A stretch of 64,000 bases of DNA from contig NZ_JBEPOC010000001.1 of NCBI RefSeq assembly GCF_040546585.1, positions 3,162,001-3,226,000 on the forward strand, given 5' to 3'. Positions within the stretch are counted from its first letter, which is position 1; every line of letters begins with the position of its first letter. The translations under genes and the position numbers were made by a program. Shown piece by piece: positions 47,457 to 56,470 of this stretch. A model generated the notes under the pieces. That model had not been told where the DNA came from and made no database searches. It saw only the letters and a list, made by a program, of their open reading frames with translations. Origin of the DNA: Marmoricola sp. OAE513 (lineage in GTDB: Bacteria; Actinomycetota; Actinomycetes; Propionibacteriales; Nocardioidaceae).

Positions 47457-48505
47457 GCGTCGAGCGGGTCGATGACGCCGTACGACGCCAGGCCGCTGGA
47501 CAGCACCCCGACCTGCTCCCGGGCGTCGCCGAGCCAGTGGCTCAACGCGGTCAGCCGCGAGGTGAAGTGACCGATGGAGAACTCGTCGGTCACGCCGATG
47601 CCGCCGTGCAGCTGGATCGCCTCCTGGCCGATGCGTCGCGCCGCTCGTACGGTCTGCAGCTTGGCGCGCGCCGAGGCGTCCACGACCGCATCCGGCTCGC
47701 CGTCCGCGGCGACCATGGTCGCCCAGGTGACGATGCTGCGGGTCAGCTCGAGGTCGGTGTACATGTCGGCCGCTCGGAACGTGAGCGCCTGGAAGCGGTT
47801 GAGGGTGACCCCGAACTGCTGACGCGTCGTCAGGTACGACGTGGTCAGCCGCAGCGCGGTGTCCATCGCGCCGAGGGCTTCGTGGCACGCAGCGATCCGG
47901 GCGCGGGCGAAGACCTGCGTGAGCGCGTCGGTCGCGTCCCCGCCGGCGCCGAGCGGCGTCGCCGCGGCCCGGTCGAAGACCAGCCTTGCGGCCCGACCGC
48001 CGTCGTGGGTCCGGTACGCCGTCGCGTCGGTCGGCCGGTCGACCAGGAAGACCTCGCCGCCCACCTCCCACACGATCGTCTCGGCGCGGGCGCCCTGGAT
48101 CACCGGCTCGGCGGTCTCGCCGGAGGCGAAGGTGATCAGCCGCTCGCCGGACGCGAGTCCACCGAGCACCTCGGCCCGCTGCTCGTCGCTGCCCAGCGCG
48201 GCCACCACGCCACCGGCGAGGGCGACCGCAGCGACGTACGGCTCAGGAGCCAGCACGCGGCCGATCTCCTCGGCGACCACGGCTACCTCGATCGGACCTG
48301 CTCCCATGCCGCCGTCGTCCTCGGAGAACGGCAGGCCGAGCAGACCCATCTCGGCCAGACGGCCCCAGAGCGCCTCGTCGTACCCGGGGTCGGTCGCGGT
48401 GACCTCCCGACGGTGCTCGAAGTTGGTCGCGGGGTCGTAGCCCTTCAGCAGGCCGCGGACGGTGTCGCGCAGGGCGGTCTGCTCTTCGTCGAGCTCGAAG
48501 TCCAT
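47453..48505 (-). CDS. Acyl-CoA dehydrogenase, second subunit of a pair
   Basis: The protein has 350 residues. The N-terminal helical domain starts MDFELDEEQTALRDTVRGLL. The C-terminal helix has TTSYLTTRQQFGVTLNRFQA and AIQLHGGIGVTDEFSIGHF. The usual FAD-binding CxTEPxAGSD segment is degraded (ERLITFASGETAEPVI). This is typical of the weaker-binding half of heterotetrameric FadE pairs in actinobacterial steroid or fatty-acid pathways. It is 21 bp downstream of the other subunit gene and last in the operon. Confidence 0.9.
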   Translation of the reverse strand: MDFELDEEQTALRDTVRGLLKGYDPATNFEHRREVTATDPGYDEALWGRLAEMGLLGLPFSEDDGGMGAGPIEVAVVAEEIGRVLAPEPYVAAVALAGGVVAALGSDEQRAEVLGGLASGERLITFASGETAEPVIQGARAETIVWEVGGEVFLVDRPTDATAYRTHDGGRAARLVFDRAAATPLGAGGDATDALTQVFARARIAACHEALGAMDTALRLTTSYLTTRQQFGVTLNRFQALTFRAADMYTDLELTRSIVTWATMVAADGEPDAVVDASARAKLQTVRAARRIGQEAIQLHGGIGVTDEFSIGHFTSRLTALSHWLGDAREQVGVLSSGLASYGVIDPLDA

Positions 48506-48526
48506 GTCAGTCCCTCTCTCGGCCCG

Positions 48527-49675
<1,149 letters not shown>

Positions 49676-49691
49676 GGCTCGACCCTACTGA

Positions 49692-50789
49692 TCACTCCCA
49701 GACGAGAACAGGCTTGACGACCTTCCCGGCGAGAACGTCCGCGACCGCGGTGTTGATCTCGCTGAACGGGTAGGTCGTGATCAGGTCGTCGACGTCGAAC
49801 TCGCCGGCCGCGTTCAGGGCGATCAGCCGCGGGACCATCTCCTGGGGGTCGGAGTCGCCCTCGATCGAGGAGCGGATGATTTTGCCGGTCTGCAGCAGGT
49901 CGATCGCGTCGATCGCGTACTCCTCCGGGCCCAGGCCGAGCGCGACCAGGGTGCCGCGCGGCTTGAGCGCCTGCTGGGCCTGCTTCACGACGGCGGAGAT
50001 CGCGGTGGTGTCGATGCTGTACGACGCCCCGGCACCCCCGGAGAGCTCCTTGACCTTCGCGACGACATCCTCTTCGACCGTCGGGTCGACGCCGACCGCG
50101 CCGTACTTGCCGGCTGCCTCGCGCCGGGACTCCAGCGGGTCGACGGCGATGATCGTGCCGACGCCGGCGTGCTTGGCAGCCGCGATCGCCGCGATGCCGA
50201 CGGCGCCGCAGCCGAAGACGACCAGGCTGTCGGTCGGCTCGGGCTTGATGACGTTGAGCACCGTGCCGGCTCCGGTCTGGAAGCCGCACCCGTACGGCGC
50301 CACCTTGGTCAGGTCGACGGACTTGTCGACGACGACGCAGTTGTCGGCGTACGCGATCGCGTGCTGCGACAGGCTGGACTGGCCGAAGAAGTTGCCGAAG
50401 ACCCCGGCGCCGTCCTTGGAGTACGGCTGCGAGCCGTCCATCCGCATGCCCATGTAGTTGAGCAGCAGGCTGGAGTCGCAGTAGCCGACGGCGCCCTCGG
50501 TGCACGGACCGCAGGCCCGGCAGGAGCGGAAGCTCAGCACGACGTGGTCGCCGACCTCGATGCCCGTCACGTCCTCGCCGATCGCCTCGACGATGCCGGA
50601 GCCCTCGTGCCCGAAGACGTTGGGGAACATCTCCTCGGGCAGGAAGCCCTTGAGGTGGATGTCGGTGTGGCACAGGCCGGTGGCGACGATCTTGACCAGC
50701 ACCTCGTCGGCGCGCGGGCCGTCGAGGTCGACCTCCTCCAGCGTGAAGTCGGCGCCTTGAGAGTTCACCACAGCGACAGTGGTCTTCAT
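49692..50789 (-). CDS. Zinc-dependent alcohol dehydrogenase (AdhD/aryl-alcohol type)
   Basis: The protein has 365 residues. The catalytic zinc ligands are Cys in GLCHTDIHLKG and His in FGHEGSG. The structural zinc site is CRACGPCTEGAVGYC. The NAD-binding GxGxxG stretch is VFGCGAVGIAAI. The opening MKTTVAVVNSQG is typical of the long actinobacterial type including Rv3086. It oxidises an alcohol, probably a side-chain or terpenoid alcohol given the neighbours. The start overlaps the DUF4334 stop as ATGA. Confidence 0.92.
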   Translation of the reverse strand: MKTTVAVVNSQGADFTLEEVDLDGPRADEVLVKIVATGLCHTDIHLKGFLPEEMFPNVFGHEGSGIVEAIGEDVTGIEVGDHVVLSFRSCRACGPCTEGAVGYCDSSLLLNYMGMRMDGSQPYSKDGAGVFGNFFGQSSLSQHAIAYADNCVVVDKSVDLTKVAPYGCGFQTGAGTVLNVIKPEPTDSLVVFGCGAVGIAAIAAAKHAGVGTIIAVDPLESRREAAGKYGAVGVDPTVEEDVVAKVKELSGGAGASYSIDTTAISAVVKQAQQALKPRGTLVALGLGPEEYAIDAIDLLQTGKIIRSSIEGDSDPQEMVPRLIALNAAGEFDVDDLITTYPFSEINTAVADVLAGKVVKPVLVWE

Positions 50790-51256
50790 CGATCGTCACG
50801 CTCCAGCCAGAAGTAGTAGTTGTCAGGCGTCCCGAAGGCCGCTTCGAGCTTGCCGTTCATGATCCCCATGACGCTGGTGTCGTCGACCCGCTTGAAGTGG
50901 TCGAAGACCGGCATCGCGTCGTACACCATCGTTGCCGTGGTCTCGCCGCGGAAGCCGACCTCCCACAACGAGGAGTAGCCGCCGCCGGCGAACTTGGTGT
51001 TCGAGTACAGCTCCCCGTCCTCGCCCCGGCAGATCAGCGGGTGACCGTCGAGGAGCGAGTCGAACCGCTTCCCGTGCCAGCCGATCTTGGTGAGCAGACC
51101 TCCGGCCGGGTGCCCCGTGGCGAAGTCGCCCCCGCGCCAGGCGCCGAGCATCTCCTCGGGGGTGAGGACGGCCAGGTCTGCCCAGAGGGCGTCGAGGTCG
51201 TTGGTGTCGGCCGAGGCTGCGGCAGCCAGGACGTCGAAGCGTTCGCGGAGGCTCAC
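50786..51256 (-). CDS. DUF4334/GXWXG-domain protein
   Basis: The protein has 156 residues from GTG 51256; the much longer open frame upstream runs through repeat DNA and is rejected. The GXWXG domain is GLLTKIGWHGKRFDSLLDG. The DUF4334 part ends with DDTSVMGIMNGK and DNYYFWLERDDR. The function is unproven; the family often accompanies lipid or steroid catabolic genes. It is first in a four-gene operon. A TATCGT -10 lies 7 nt upstream and a KstR-consensus operator directly behind it. Confidence 0.82.
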   Translation of the reverse strand: MSLRERFDVLAAAASADTNDLDALWADLAVLTPEEMLGAWRGGDFATGHPAGGLLTKIGWHGKRFDSLLDGHPLICRGEDGELYSNTKFAGGGYSSLWEVGFRGETTATMVYDAMPVFDHFKRVDDTSVMGIMNGKLEAAFGTPDNYYFWLERDDR

Positions 51257-51263
51257 GCCCGCC

Positions 51264-51284
51264 ACGATAGTGGAACAGGTTCTA
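51264..51284 (-). promoter_or_regulatory. Promoter and KstR-consensus operator of the catabolic operon
   Basis: On the minus strand TATCGT (51269-51264) is a -10 element 7 nt before GTG 51256. On the plus strand TGGAACAGGTTCTA (51271-51284) matches TnnAACnnGTTnnA at every defined position. The operator sits just upstream of the -10, so binding would block RNA polymerase. Confidence 0.6.
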
Positions 51285-51300
51285 GTCGGCGAGAGGTCAC

Positions 51301-51528
51301 AGATGTCCCGTTCCGCGACGCCCACCGGGCTCACATGTCCCACCAGGTGACGCCGAGCGGTCCCAGATGTCCCACCAGGTGACGTCGAGCGGTCTCGAAT
51401 GTCCCGCCGGGTGTTCCGGTCGCGCGACATCCGAGCCCCCTCGGCGCCCCGGGGCGAGACATCTGTGCCCTGTCGGCGGAACCCCGTGGGACATCTGCGC
51501 CCTCTCGGCGGAACCCCGTGGGACATCT
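51301..51528. repeat. Eight-unit 32-bp periodic array with central inversion
   Basis: Seeds of the form AGATGTCCC start at 51301, 51333, 51365 and 51397. Their reverse complement GGGACATCT, with small changes, starts at 51424, 51456, 51488 and 51520. Every interval inside each half is exactly 32 bp and the whole is symmetric about 51414.5. The 23 bp between seeds are partly conserved within a half. The gap 51257-51560 holds nothing else except the operator and the folC start region. Confidence 0.8.
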
Positions 51529-51560
51529 GGGCCCGCTCGCGGAACTACGATGGGCGGGCG

Positions 51561-52958
51561 ATGAGTACCCCCGATGACTTCACCCCCGCAGAAGCCCGCC
51601 CGGCCGAGACCTACGCCGAGGTCGAGGACGCGCTGCTCTCGCGCTGGCCCGAGTCGCGGCTCGAGCCGTCGCTCGACCGGATCCAGGCGTTCACCGAGCT
51701 CCTCGGCGAGCCGCAGGCGGCGTACCCGGTGGTGCACCTGACCGGGACCAACGGCAAGACCTCCACGGCCCGCATGATCGAGACGCTCATCCGCGGCCTC
51801 GGTCTGCGCACCGGGCGGTTCACGAGCCCGCACCTCGAGGTGATGAACGAGCGGATCGTCATCGACGGGGAGCCGCTGTCCGACGAGGCCTTCATCCGCA
51901 CCTTCAACGAGGTCGCGCCGTACACGCACCTGGTCGACGCCGAGTCCGACCACCCGCTGTCGTTCTTCGAGACCGTCGTCGGGATGGCGTTCGCCGCCTT
52001 CGCCGACGCCCCGGTCGACGCCGCGGTCATCGAGGTCGGCATGGGCGGCTCGTGGGACGCGACCAACGTCGCCGACGGACAGGTCGCCGTGCTCACGCCG
52101 ATCTCCGTCGACCACGCGCAGTACCTCGGGGCCACGGTCGCCGAGATCGCGCGGGAGAAGGTCGGCATCATCAAGCCGGGTGCGACCGTGATCACCGCCA
52201 TCCAGGAGCCTGACGTGGCGGCGCAGATCGTGCAGCAGGCCTCCGAGGTCGGCGCGATCGTCGCGCGCGAGGGCCTCGAGTTCGGTGTCCGCACCAGGGT
52301 CCCCGCCGTCGGCGGCCAGATGCTGTCGCTGCAGGGCCTGCGCGGTTCGTACGACGAGGTGTTCCTGCCCCTGTACGGCGCCCACCAGGCCCAGAACGCC
52401 GCGATCGCCCTCGCGGCCGTCGAGGCGTTCGTCGGCGGTGACGCTCCGCTGAGCGAGGACGTCCTCAAGGAGGCCTTCGCCGAGGTGACCTCGCCGGGAC
52501 GCCTGGAGATCGTGCGCCGCTCGCCGACGATCGTGCTCGACGCGGCGCACAACCCGCACGGCGCGACCGCGCTGGTCGAGGCGCTCTACGACTCGTTCAC
52601 CTTCGACCCGCTGGTCGGTGTCGTCGGGGTGATGGCGGACAAGGACTACGAGGGGCTGCTCGCGACGCTCGAGCCGGTGCTCGCGCACATCGTCTGCACT
52701 CAGAACTCGACCGCGCGCTCGATGTCGGCCAGCCAGCTCGCCGAGGTGGCGCGCGGGATCTTCGGCCAGGACCGGGTCAGCGTGCAGCCGTCACTGTCCT
52801 CCGCGATCGACGAGGCAGCCACGCTCGCCGAGGTCGGGGGCGTGTTCGGCGAGGCGATCGGCTCGGGCGGCGTGCTGGTCACCGGTTCGGTGATCACCGT
52901 CGGCGAGGCGCGCTCGCTGCTGACCCAGGGACGCGCCCAGGGGAGTGCAGGCTCCTGA
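51561..52958 (+). CDS. folC: Bifunctional folylpolyglutamate synthase / dihydrofolate synthase
   Basis: The protein has 465 residues. ATG 51561 follows GGGCGGGCG; TACGAT 9 nt upstream is a possible -10. The Mur-ligase P-loop is HLTGTNGKTSTARMIE near residue 64. Also seen are RTGRFTSPHLEVMNERI, AVIEVGMGGSWDATN and IVLDAAHNPHGATAL. The enzyme adds glutamate to dihydropteroate and folates. The order folC-DUF4233-ndk equals Rv2447c-Rv2446c-Rv2445c. The stop overlaps the next start by one base. Confidence 0.95.
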   Translation: MSTPDDFTPAEARPAETYAEVEDALLSRWPESRLEPSLDRIQAFTELLGEPQAAYPVVHLTGTNGKTSTARMIETLIRGLGLRTGRFTSPHLEVMNERIVIDGEPLSDEAFIRTFNEVAPYTHLVDAESDHPLSFFETVVGMAFAAFADAPVDAAVIEVGMGGSWDATNVADGQVAVLTPISVDHAQYLGATVAEIAREKVGIIKPGATVITAIQEPDVAAQIVQQASEVGAIVAREGLEFGVRTRVPAVGGQMLSLQGLRGSYDEVFLPLYGAHQAQNAAIALAAVEAFVGGDAPLSEDVLKEAFAEVTSPGRLEIVRRSPTIVLDAAHNPHGATALVEALYDSFTFDPLVGVVGVMADKDYEGLLATLEPVLAHIVCTQNSTARSMSASQLAEVARGIFGQDRVSVQPSLSSAIDEAATLAEVGGVFGEAIGSGGVLVTGSVITVGEARSLLTQGRAQGSAGS

Positions 52959-53305
52959 TGCAGCGGCGACTCTGCTCGGCGATCCTCTTCCTCCAGGCGG
53001 TGGTGCTCGGTCTGACCACCCCGGTGCTGGTGCACGCCGACGACCTGAGCACGACCCAGGGTCTGGTGATCGGGCTCGGCCTGTGCGTCGCCTGCCTGCT
53101 GGTCGCGGGGATGCTCCGCGCGCGCTGGGCCTACGTGCTCGGCTGGCTGATCCAGGCCGGCGCCCTCGCGCTGGGGGCGTTCACCCCGGTGATGATCGTG
53201 CTCGGGGTGATCTTCGCGGCGCTGTGGTTCGCGGCGTACCGGCTCGGGGCGACCATCGACCGGGACAAGGCCGCCGCTGTGCCCGCGGACGGCGCCTCCG
53301 ACTAG
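52958..53305 (+). CDS. DUF4233 membrane protein
   Basis: The protein has 115 residues with four hydrophobic helices: LCSAILFLQAVVLGLTTPVL, GLVIGLGLCVACLLVAGML, AYVLGWLIQAGALALGAF and VMIVLGVIFAALWFAAY. It matches the DUF4233 family (Rv2446c), always found between folC and ndk in actinobacteria. The role is unknown. The start shares TGATG with the folC stop, indicating translational coupling. Confidence 0.88.
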   Translation: MQRRLCSAILFLQAVVLGLTTPVLVHADDLSTTQGLVIGLGLCVACLLVAGMLRARWAYVLGWLIQAGALALGAFTPVMIVLGVIFAALWFAAYRLGATIDRDKAAAVPADGASD

Positions 53306-53308
53306 GCT
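53303..53308 (+). promoter_or_regulatory. -10 element of ndk
   Basis: TAGGCT begins on the DUF4233 stop codon and ends 7 nt before the ndk ATG. ndk could therefore be transcribed independently as a leaderless mRNA. Confidence 0.5.
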
Positions 53309-53315
53309 TCGCCGC

Positions 53316-53723
53316 ATGACTCAGCGAACCCTGGTCCTGCTCAAGCCCGACACCGTACGTCGGGGCCTCGTCGGCGAGGTCCTCTCGCGTTTCGAGGCCA
53401 AGGGACTGACGATCGTGGCGCTGCAGCACCGGCAGATCGACGCCGCGATCGCTGACCAGCACTACGCCGAGCACGTCGAACGGGACTTCTACCCGCCGCT
53501 GCGCGACTTCGTGACCAGCGGTCCGCTCGTCGCCCTGGTGCTCGAGGGCGACGAGGCGATCGAGGTCGTGCGTGGCCTCAACGGCGCCACCGACGGCCGC
53601 AAGGCCGCTCCCGGAACCATCCGCGGTGACCTGTCGCTGTCGAACCGCGAGAACCTGGTGCACGGCTCGGACTCCGAGGAGTCCGCCGCCCGCGAGATCG
53701 GCATCTGGTTCCCCGAGCTCTGA
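53316..53723 (+). CDS. ndk: Nucleoside diphosphate kinase
   Basis: The protein has 135 residues, normal length. TLVLLKPDTVRRG is the Ndk opening; the phospho-accepting His is in ENLVHGSDSEESA. RGLNGATDGRKAAPGTIRGD is the nucleotide-binding Kpn-loop region. It equilibrates nucleoside triphosphates. It begins 10 bp after the DUF4233 stop, and the lipoprotein gene begins 2 bp after its stop. Confidence 0.96.
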   Translation: MTQRTLVLLKPDTVRRGLVGEVLSRFEAKGLTIVALQHRQIDAAIADQHYAEHVERDFYPPLRDFVTSGPLVALVLEGDEAIEVVRGLNGATDGRKAAPGTIRGDLSLSNRENLVHGSDSEESAAREIGIWFPEL

Positions 53724-53725
53724 GG

Positions 53726-54790
53726 ATGCGGCTCCGTCTCGGCCTCGCCCTGGTCGCACTGCTCGCCGGGCTCCTCGTGGGCTGCGGCGGCGAGCCGTCG
53801 CGCAACGCTGTGCCGGCGCCCTCGACGAACGCCGGGCCGGGTGAGCCGGCGCCGACGCCCACCCAGAGATCGACGCAGGCACCGACCGGCCAGTCCGACC
53901 CGGACCCTGCGCCCACACGCCGCTGCGGCGGCGTCTCGTACGGCGACGTGCTCGGTCCCAAACCGAAGCTGGGCCACGCGAAGCTGCGCAAGACCCGCGT
54001 GATGCCCGCGGTGTGCGCGGCGTACTGGGCCCCGCACCTCGACGACTACTTCACCCCGCAGGCCCTCGAGATCCAGGGCGACCTGGCCTACGTCGGGGGT
54101 TACAAGTGGAACCGCAGCGTCAGCCGTCGCCCCTGCCAGATCGCGGTCATCGACACCCGGACCGGGCGCACGCTCGCGTTCGTGAAGAAGTTCCAGGCTC
54201 CCGTCTACGGGCCGACGCCGACGTACTGCCGGCACGGCGGCGGGATGGACATGGACTCCCACGGCCTCTGGGTCGCCGAGCTCGAGCGGCTCTGGCTGCT
54301 CGACCCCGCCAAGCTCGGCAAGGGCGACCCGGTCCTCCGGGTCTGGCGGCTCGACAAGCGGGTCCGCGGGGCGACCGTGCTGATCGACGGCAACCGGATC
54401 GGGTTCGGCAGCTACCGGCCGGCCTCGACCGGCAAGCTGCGCTGGTTCTCCGTCGCCGACGTGCTGCGCCCCGGGCGCACCCTGATCTCCGGGCCCGCCT
54501 CGGTCGAGCGGGTCCCGGTGCGGCTCCAGGGCATCTCCAGCACCGACAAAGGCCTGTGGTTCAGCTCCTCGGACGCCCACTGCGCCTCGTTGAAGGCGCC
54601 GGGTCACAAGCCGGTGACGTTCGTGCACGGTGCCGAGGACGTCGAGATCCGCGGGCCGGACCTGTGGACCGTCAGCGAGGCCGGCGTGAAGGCCTACCTG
54701 CACGGCCGTGACCCGATCGTGCCGTCGCTGCTGCGGCTGGACAAGCGCGCGGTGCTCGCGGGCGGGGCACCGACCTGCCGCTGGTTGTAG
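53726..54790 (+). CDS. Secreted lipoprotein with beta-propeller-like C-domain
   Basis: The protein has 354 residues. The lipobox is LLVGC with Cys20 as lipidation site. A Pro/Thr-rich spacer runs to about residue 65. The rest has repeated short beta motifs (IQGDLAYVGGYKW, MDSHGLWVAELERLWLLDP, GISSTDKGLWFSSSDAHC), suggesting a propeller of WD or NHL type. No catalytic motif is seen. It begins 2 bp after the ndk stop. Function unknown. Confidence 0.7.
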   Translation: MRLRLGLALVALLAGLLVGCGGEPSRNAVPAPSTNAGPGEPAPTPTQRSTQAPTGQSDPDPAPTRRCGGVSYGDVLGPKPKLGHAKLRKTRVMPAVCAAYWAPHLDDYFTPQALEIQGDLAYVGGYKWNRSVSRRPCQIAVIDTRTGRTLAFVKKFQAPVYGPTPTYCRHGGGMDMDSHGLWVAELERLWLLDPAKLGKGDPVLRVWRLDKRVRGATVLIDGNRIGFGSYRPASTGKLRWFSVADVLRPGRTLISGPASVERVPVRLQGISSTDKGLWFSSSDAHCASLKAPGHKPVTFVHGAEDVEIRGPDLWTVSEAGVKAYLHGRDPIVPSLLRLDKRAVLAGGAPTCRWL

Positions 54791-54793
54791 CCC

Positions 54794-54828
54794 TTTCCAC
54801 AGACGCGATCGGGCAGGCGTTATCCACA
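54794..54828. promoter_or_regulatory. DnaA-box-like pair after the lipoprotein gene
   Basis: TTATCCACA (54820-54828) is the classical DnaA box. TTTCCACA (54794-54801) is a near match 26 bp upstream in the same orientation. The remainder of 54829-54904 shows no clear element. Confidence 0.3.
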
Positions 54829-54928
54829 GGTCAGTCGTGCGCTCCTTCGCGGCTCGTCGAACGTGCCTAGCGTTCGAGGTCCACGGGAAGGGCTGACCTT
54901 GAAAATGAAACGCACATTCTAACGCTGG

Positions 54929-55561
54929 TTGATATCGATAGGACTCACGTCTGTTGCGTGCATTCCACTGATGCTGACTGCGCCACCTGCTTCGGCTTTC
55001 GACATGTTGACGCCCACGGGAAATCAGATCGCCTGCATAGACAGCCCTGAGTCCAGTCCGACGGCGGATCCAGGCAACTGCCGTACAGAGAACACAACTT
55101 GGACCTGGTACATGGACAGCAGTGGAGAGTTCGAGTTGGAGGCGGAGGATCGAACAGCCGCTTCAGCAGGAATTAAGGCCTGGAGTTCCAGCACGGTCAT
55201 CAACGATTCCTATGACTCAACGCCAACATTCTCTGGAGCAGCTGAGACCGACGTGGTCTTTCAAGAGGGATACACCACCGGCTTTCCTTGTTGCGACGGC
55301 GTGACGTGGTGTGTCGACATCATCGACGGGACTTCGTGGGAGTGCGATTCCTTCTACGTCCGCATCCGCGGCGCAGGGGTCCACAACAAGTGGCTTGTCG
55401 CTCACGAGTCTGGTCACACGCTCGGCCTCACGCACGGTCGAAACGCGAAGCCTGTCAAGGCTGAGAGCGACACGTTGGTCGGAATCATGGGCGACCGCGA
55501 TCCGCTCCCGACAGCGCTCGGTTCCGAGCCCAAGGCTCAAGTCGACAACTTCTACGGATGA
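54929..55561 (+). CDS. Matrixin-like zinc metalloprotease with a nonsense codon in its signal peptide
   Basis: The protein has 210 residues from TTG 54929. The zinc motif HESGHTLGLTH (HExxHxxGxxH) and a Met-turn GIMGD mark a metzincin. In the same frame ATG 54905 would give MKRTF, a TAA stop at 54920-54922, then RWLISIGLTSVACIPLMLTA, which together form a perfect signal peptide. Either TTG is used, giving a signal without basic residues, or the gene is broken. Six Cys suggest a secreted disulfide-bonded protein. Codon use is clearly less GC-biased than the neighbours, indicating transfer. Confidence 0.65.
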   Translation: MISIGLTSVACIPLMLTAPPASAFDMLTPTGNQIACIDSPESSPTADPGNCRTENTTWTWYMDSSGEFELEAEDRTAASAGIKAWSSSTVINDSYDSTPTFSGAAETDVVFQEGYTTGFPCCDGVTWCVDIIDGTSWECDSFYVRIRGAGVHNKWLVAHESGHTLGLTHGRNAKPVKAESDTLVGIMGDRDPLPTALGSEPKAQVDNFYG

Positions 55562-55569
55562 GGATCGCA

Positions 55570-56295
55570 ATGAAGAAGATCTTGGGAATCGTCGTCATCA
55601 CAGTTGTAGTGACGGCTGCGGTATTTGGGATCCTTCGGTCGGACAAACAGGGCGTGCCGAAGCATGACGCTGCGTCGATAGTCGAGGGAGACCCCGTCTA
55701 TGTGACGTCTGGGCATGAGATGTTCTCAAGCGAGACACCAGCCGATTGGGCCGGAAACGCTGACTACATCCTCGACTTGTCCATGACGAGCGAAAAGGTC
55801 AGCGAGGGAGACGAATTCTTTGTCGACCGGCTGGCCGACTTCGTAGTCCATGAGGTCCTTTATGAACGTGCGGGTGCGCCGACTCTTCCGGATGCGCTGT
55901 CTATGCGCGTCGCTGGCTGGATGAAAGGCCGCGGGGCGACCCTGCGCCCCATCGTCACCAAGCACGGATCGTCCCGAATGATCCCCGGGCATCGGTACGT
56001 GGTGGCCATTCGCTACCTCGAGCCGCGATGCAACCCGGACGACGATGTAGAGGCGGGTGGATGGCAGGCGATCGGGAGTTGGGGTGTTGTCCCGTACGAC
56101 GGCAAAAAGGTCGGCGAGGGCGAGATCGATGCGAGGGGTGGTCAGAAACTACGCGACGTCACCACGCTCGCTGATTCCTCGGTTGCAGGTCGAGTCGTGG
56201 CTGACAAGAGTGCGATTGGTGACTTGATTCGCATGGTGCAGCGTGCGGATGCCAAGGAACGAGATCCGCAACGCGGCGCCCGGGTGGGCTGCTAG
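55570..56295 (+). CDS. Unknown single-pass membrane or secreted protein of the low-GC insert
   Basis: The protein has 241 residues. ATG 55570 follows GAGGATCGC; ATG 55558, overlapping the upstream stop as ATGA, is the alternative. One N-terminal hydrophobic helix (ILGIVVITVVVTAAVFGIL) anchors or exports it. The rest is a mixed domain with RPIVTKHGSSRMIPGHRYVV and a lone Cys in LEPRCNPDDD. I recognise no family. Base composition matches the preceding metalloprotease gene and not the flanking operons. The two probably arrived together. Confidence 0.6.
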   Translation: MKKILGIVVITVVVTAAVFGILRSDKQGVPKHDAASIVEGDPVYVTSGHEMFSSETPADWAGNADYILDLSMTSEKVSEGDEFFVDRLADFVVHEVLYERAGAPTLPDALSMRVAGWMKGRGATLRPIVTKHGSSRMIPGHRYVVAIRYLEPRCNPDDDVEAGGWQAIGSWGVVPYDGKKVGEGEIDARGGQKLRDVTTLADSSVAGRVVADKSAIGDLIRMVQRADAKERDPQRGARVGC

Positions 56296-56299
56296 CAGT

Positions 56300-56344
56300 G
56301 GACCTGCCCTGACGGCGCCAGTTGTGCGCCGTCAGGGCAGGTCC
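56300..56344. terminator. Perfect 19-bp hairpin terminator at the end of the low-GC insert
   Basis: GGACCTGCCCTGACGGCGC (56300-56318) pairs with 56326-56344 across a 7-nt loop CAGTTGT. It starts 5 bp after the stop of the unknown gene and separates it from mreB. Confidence 0.75.
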
Positions 56345-56470
56345 GCGTGTCGCCCCCAGGATCGGGGCCGTACCGACCGTAGGCTCGTGACTGGTGTTAC
56401 GCGTGGTTCCTGTGTTGCTCAGGGGACGACGCGCGATGCCTACTTCCCCACGATGTACCTGCGAGGAAAG

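Noticed and set aside
50786-51526. N-terminal 90-residue extension of the DUF4334 protein
   Set aside because: It would be translated through the 32-bp repeat array and the operator; GTG 51256 has a -10 element 7 nt upstream and gives the normal family start.
51301-51528. CRISPR array
   Set aside because: The regular 32-bp spacing is suggestive, but the conserved seed is only 9 bp, the stretches between seeds are themselves similar, the array inverts at its centre and no cas gene is present.
54794-54828. Chromosomal replication origin
   Set aside because: Only two DnaA-like boxes, no dnaA, dnaN or AT-rich unwinding region nearby.
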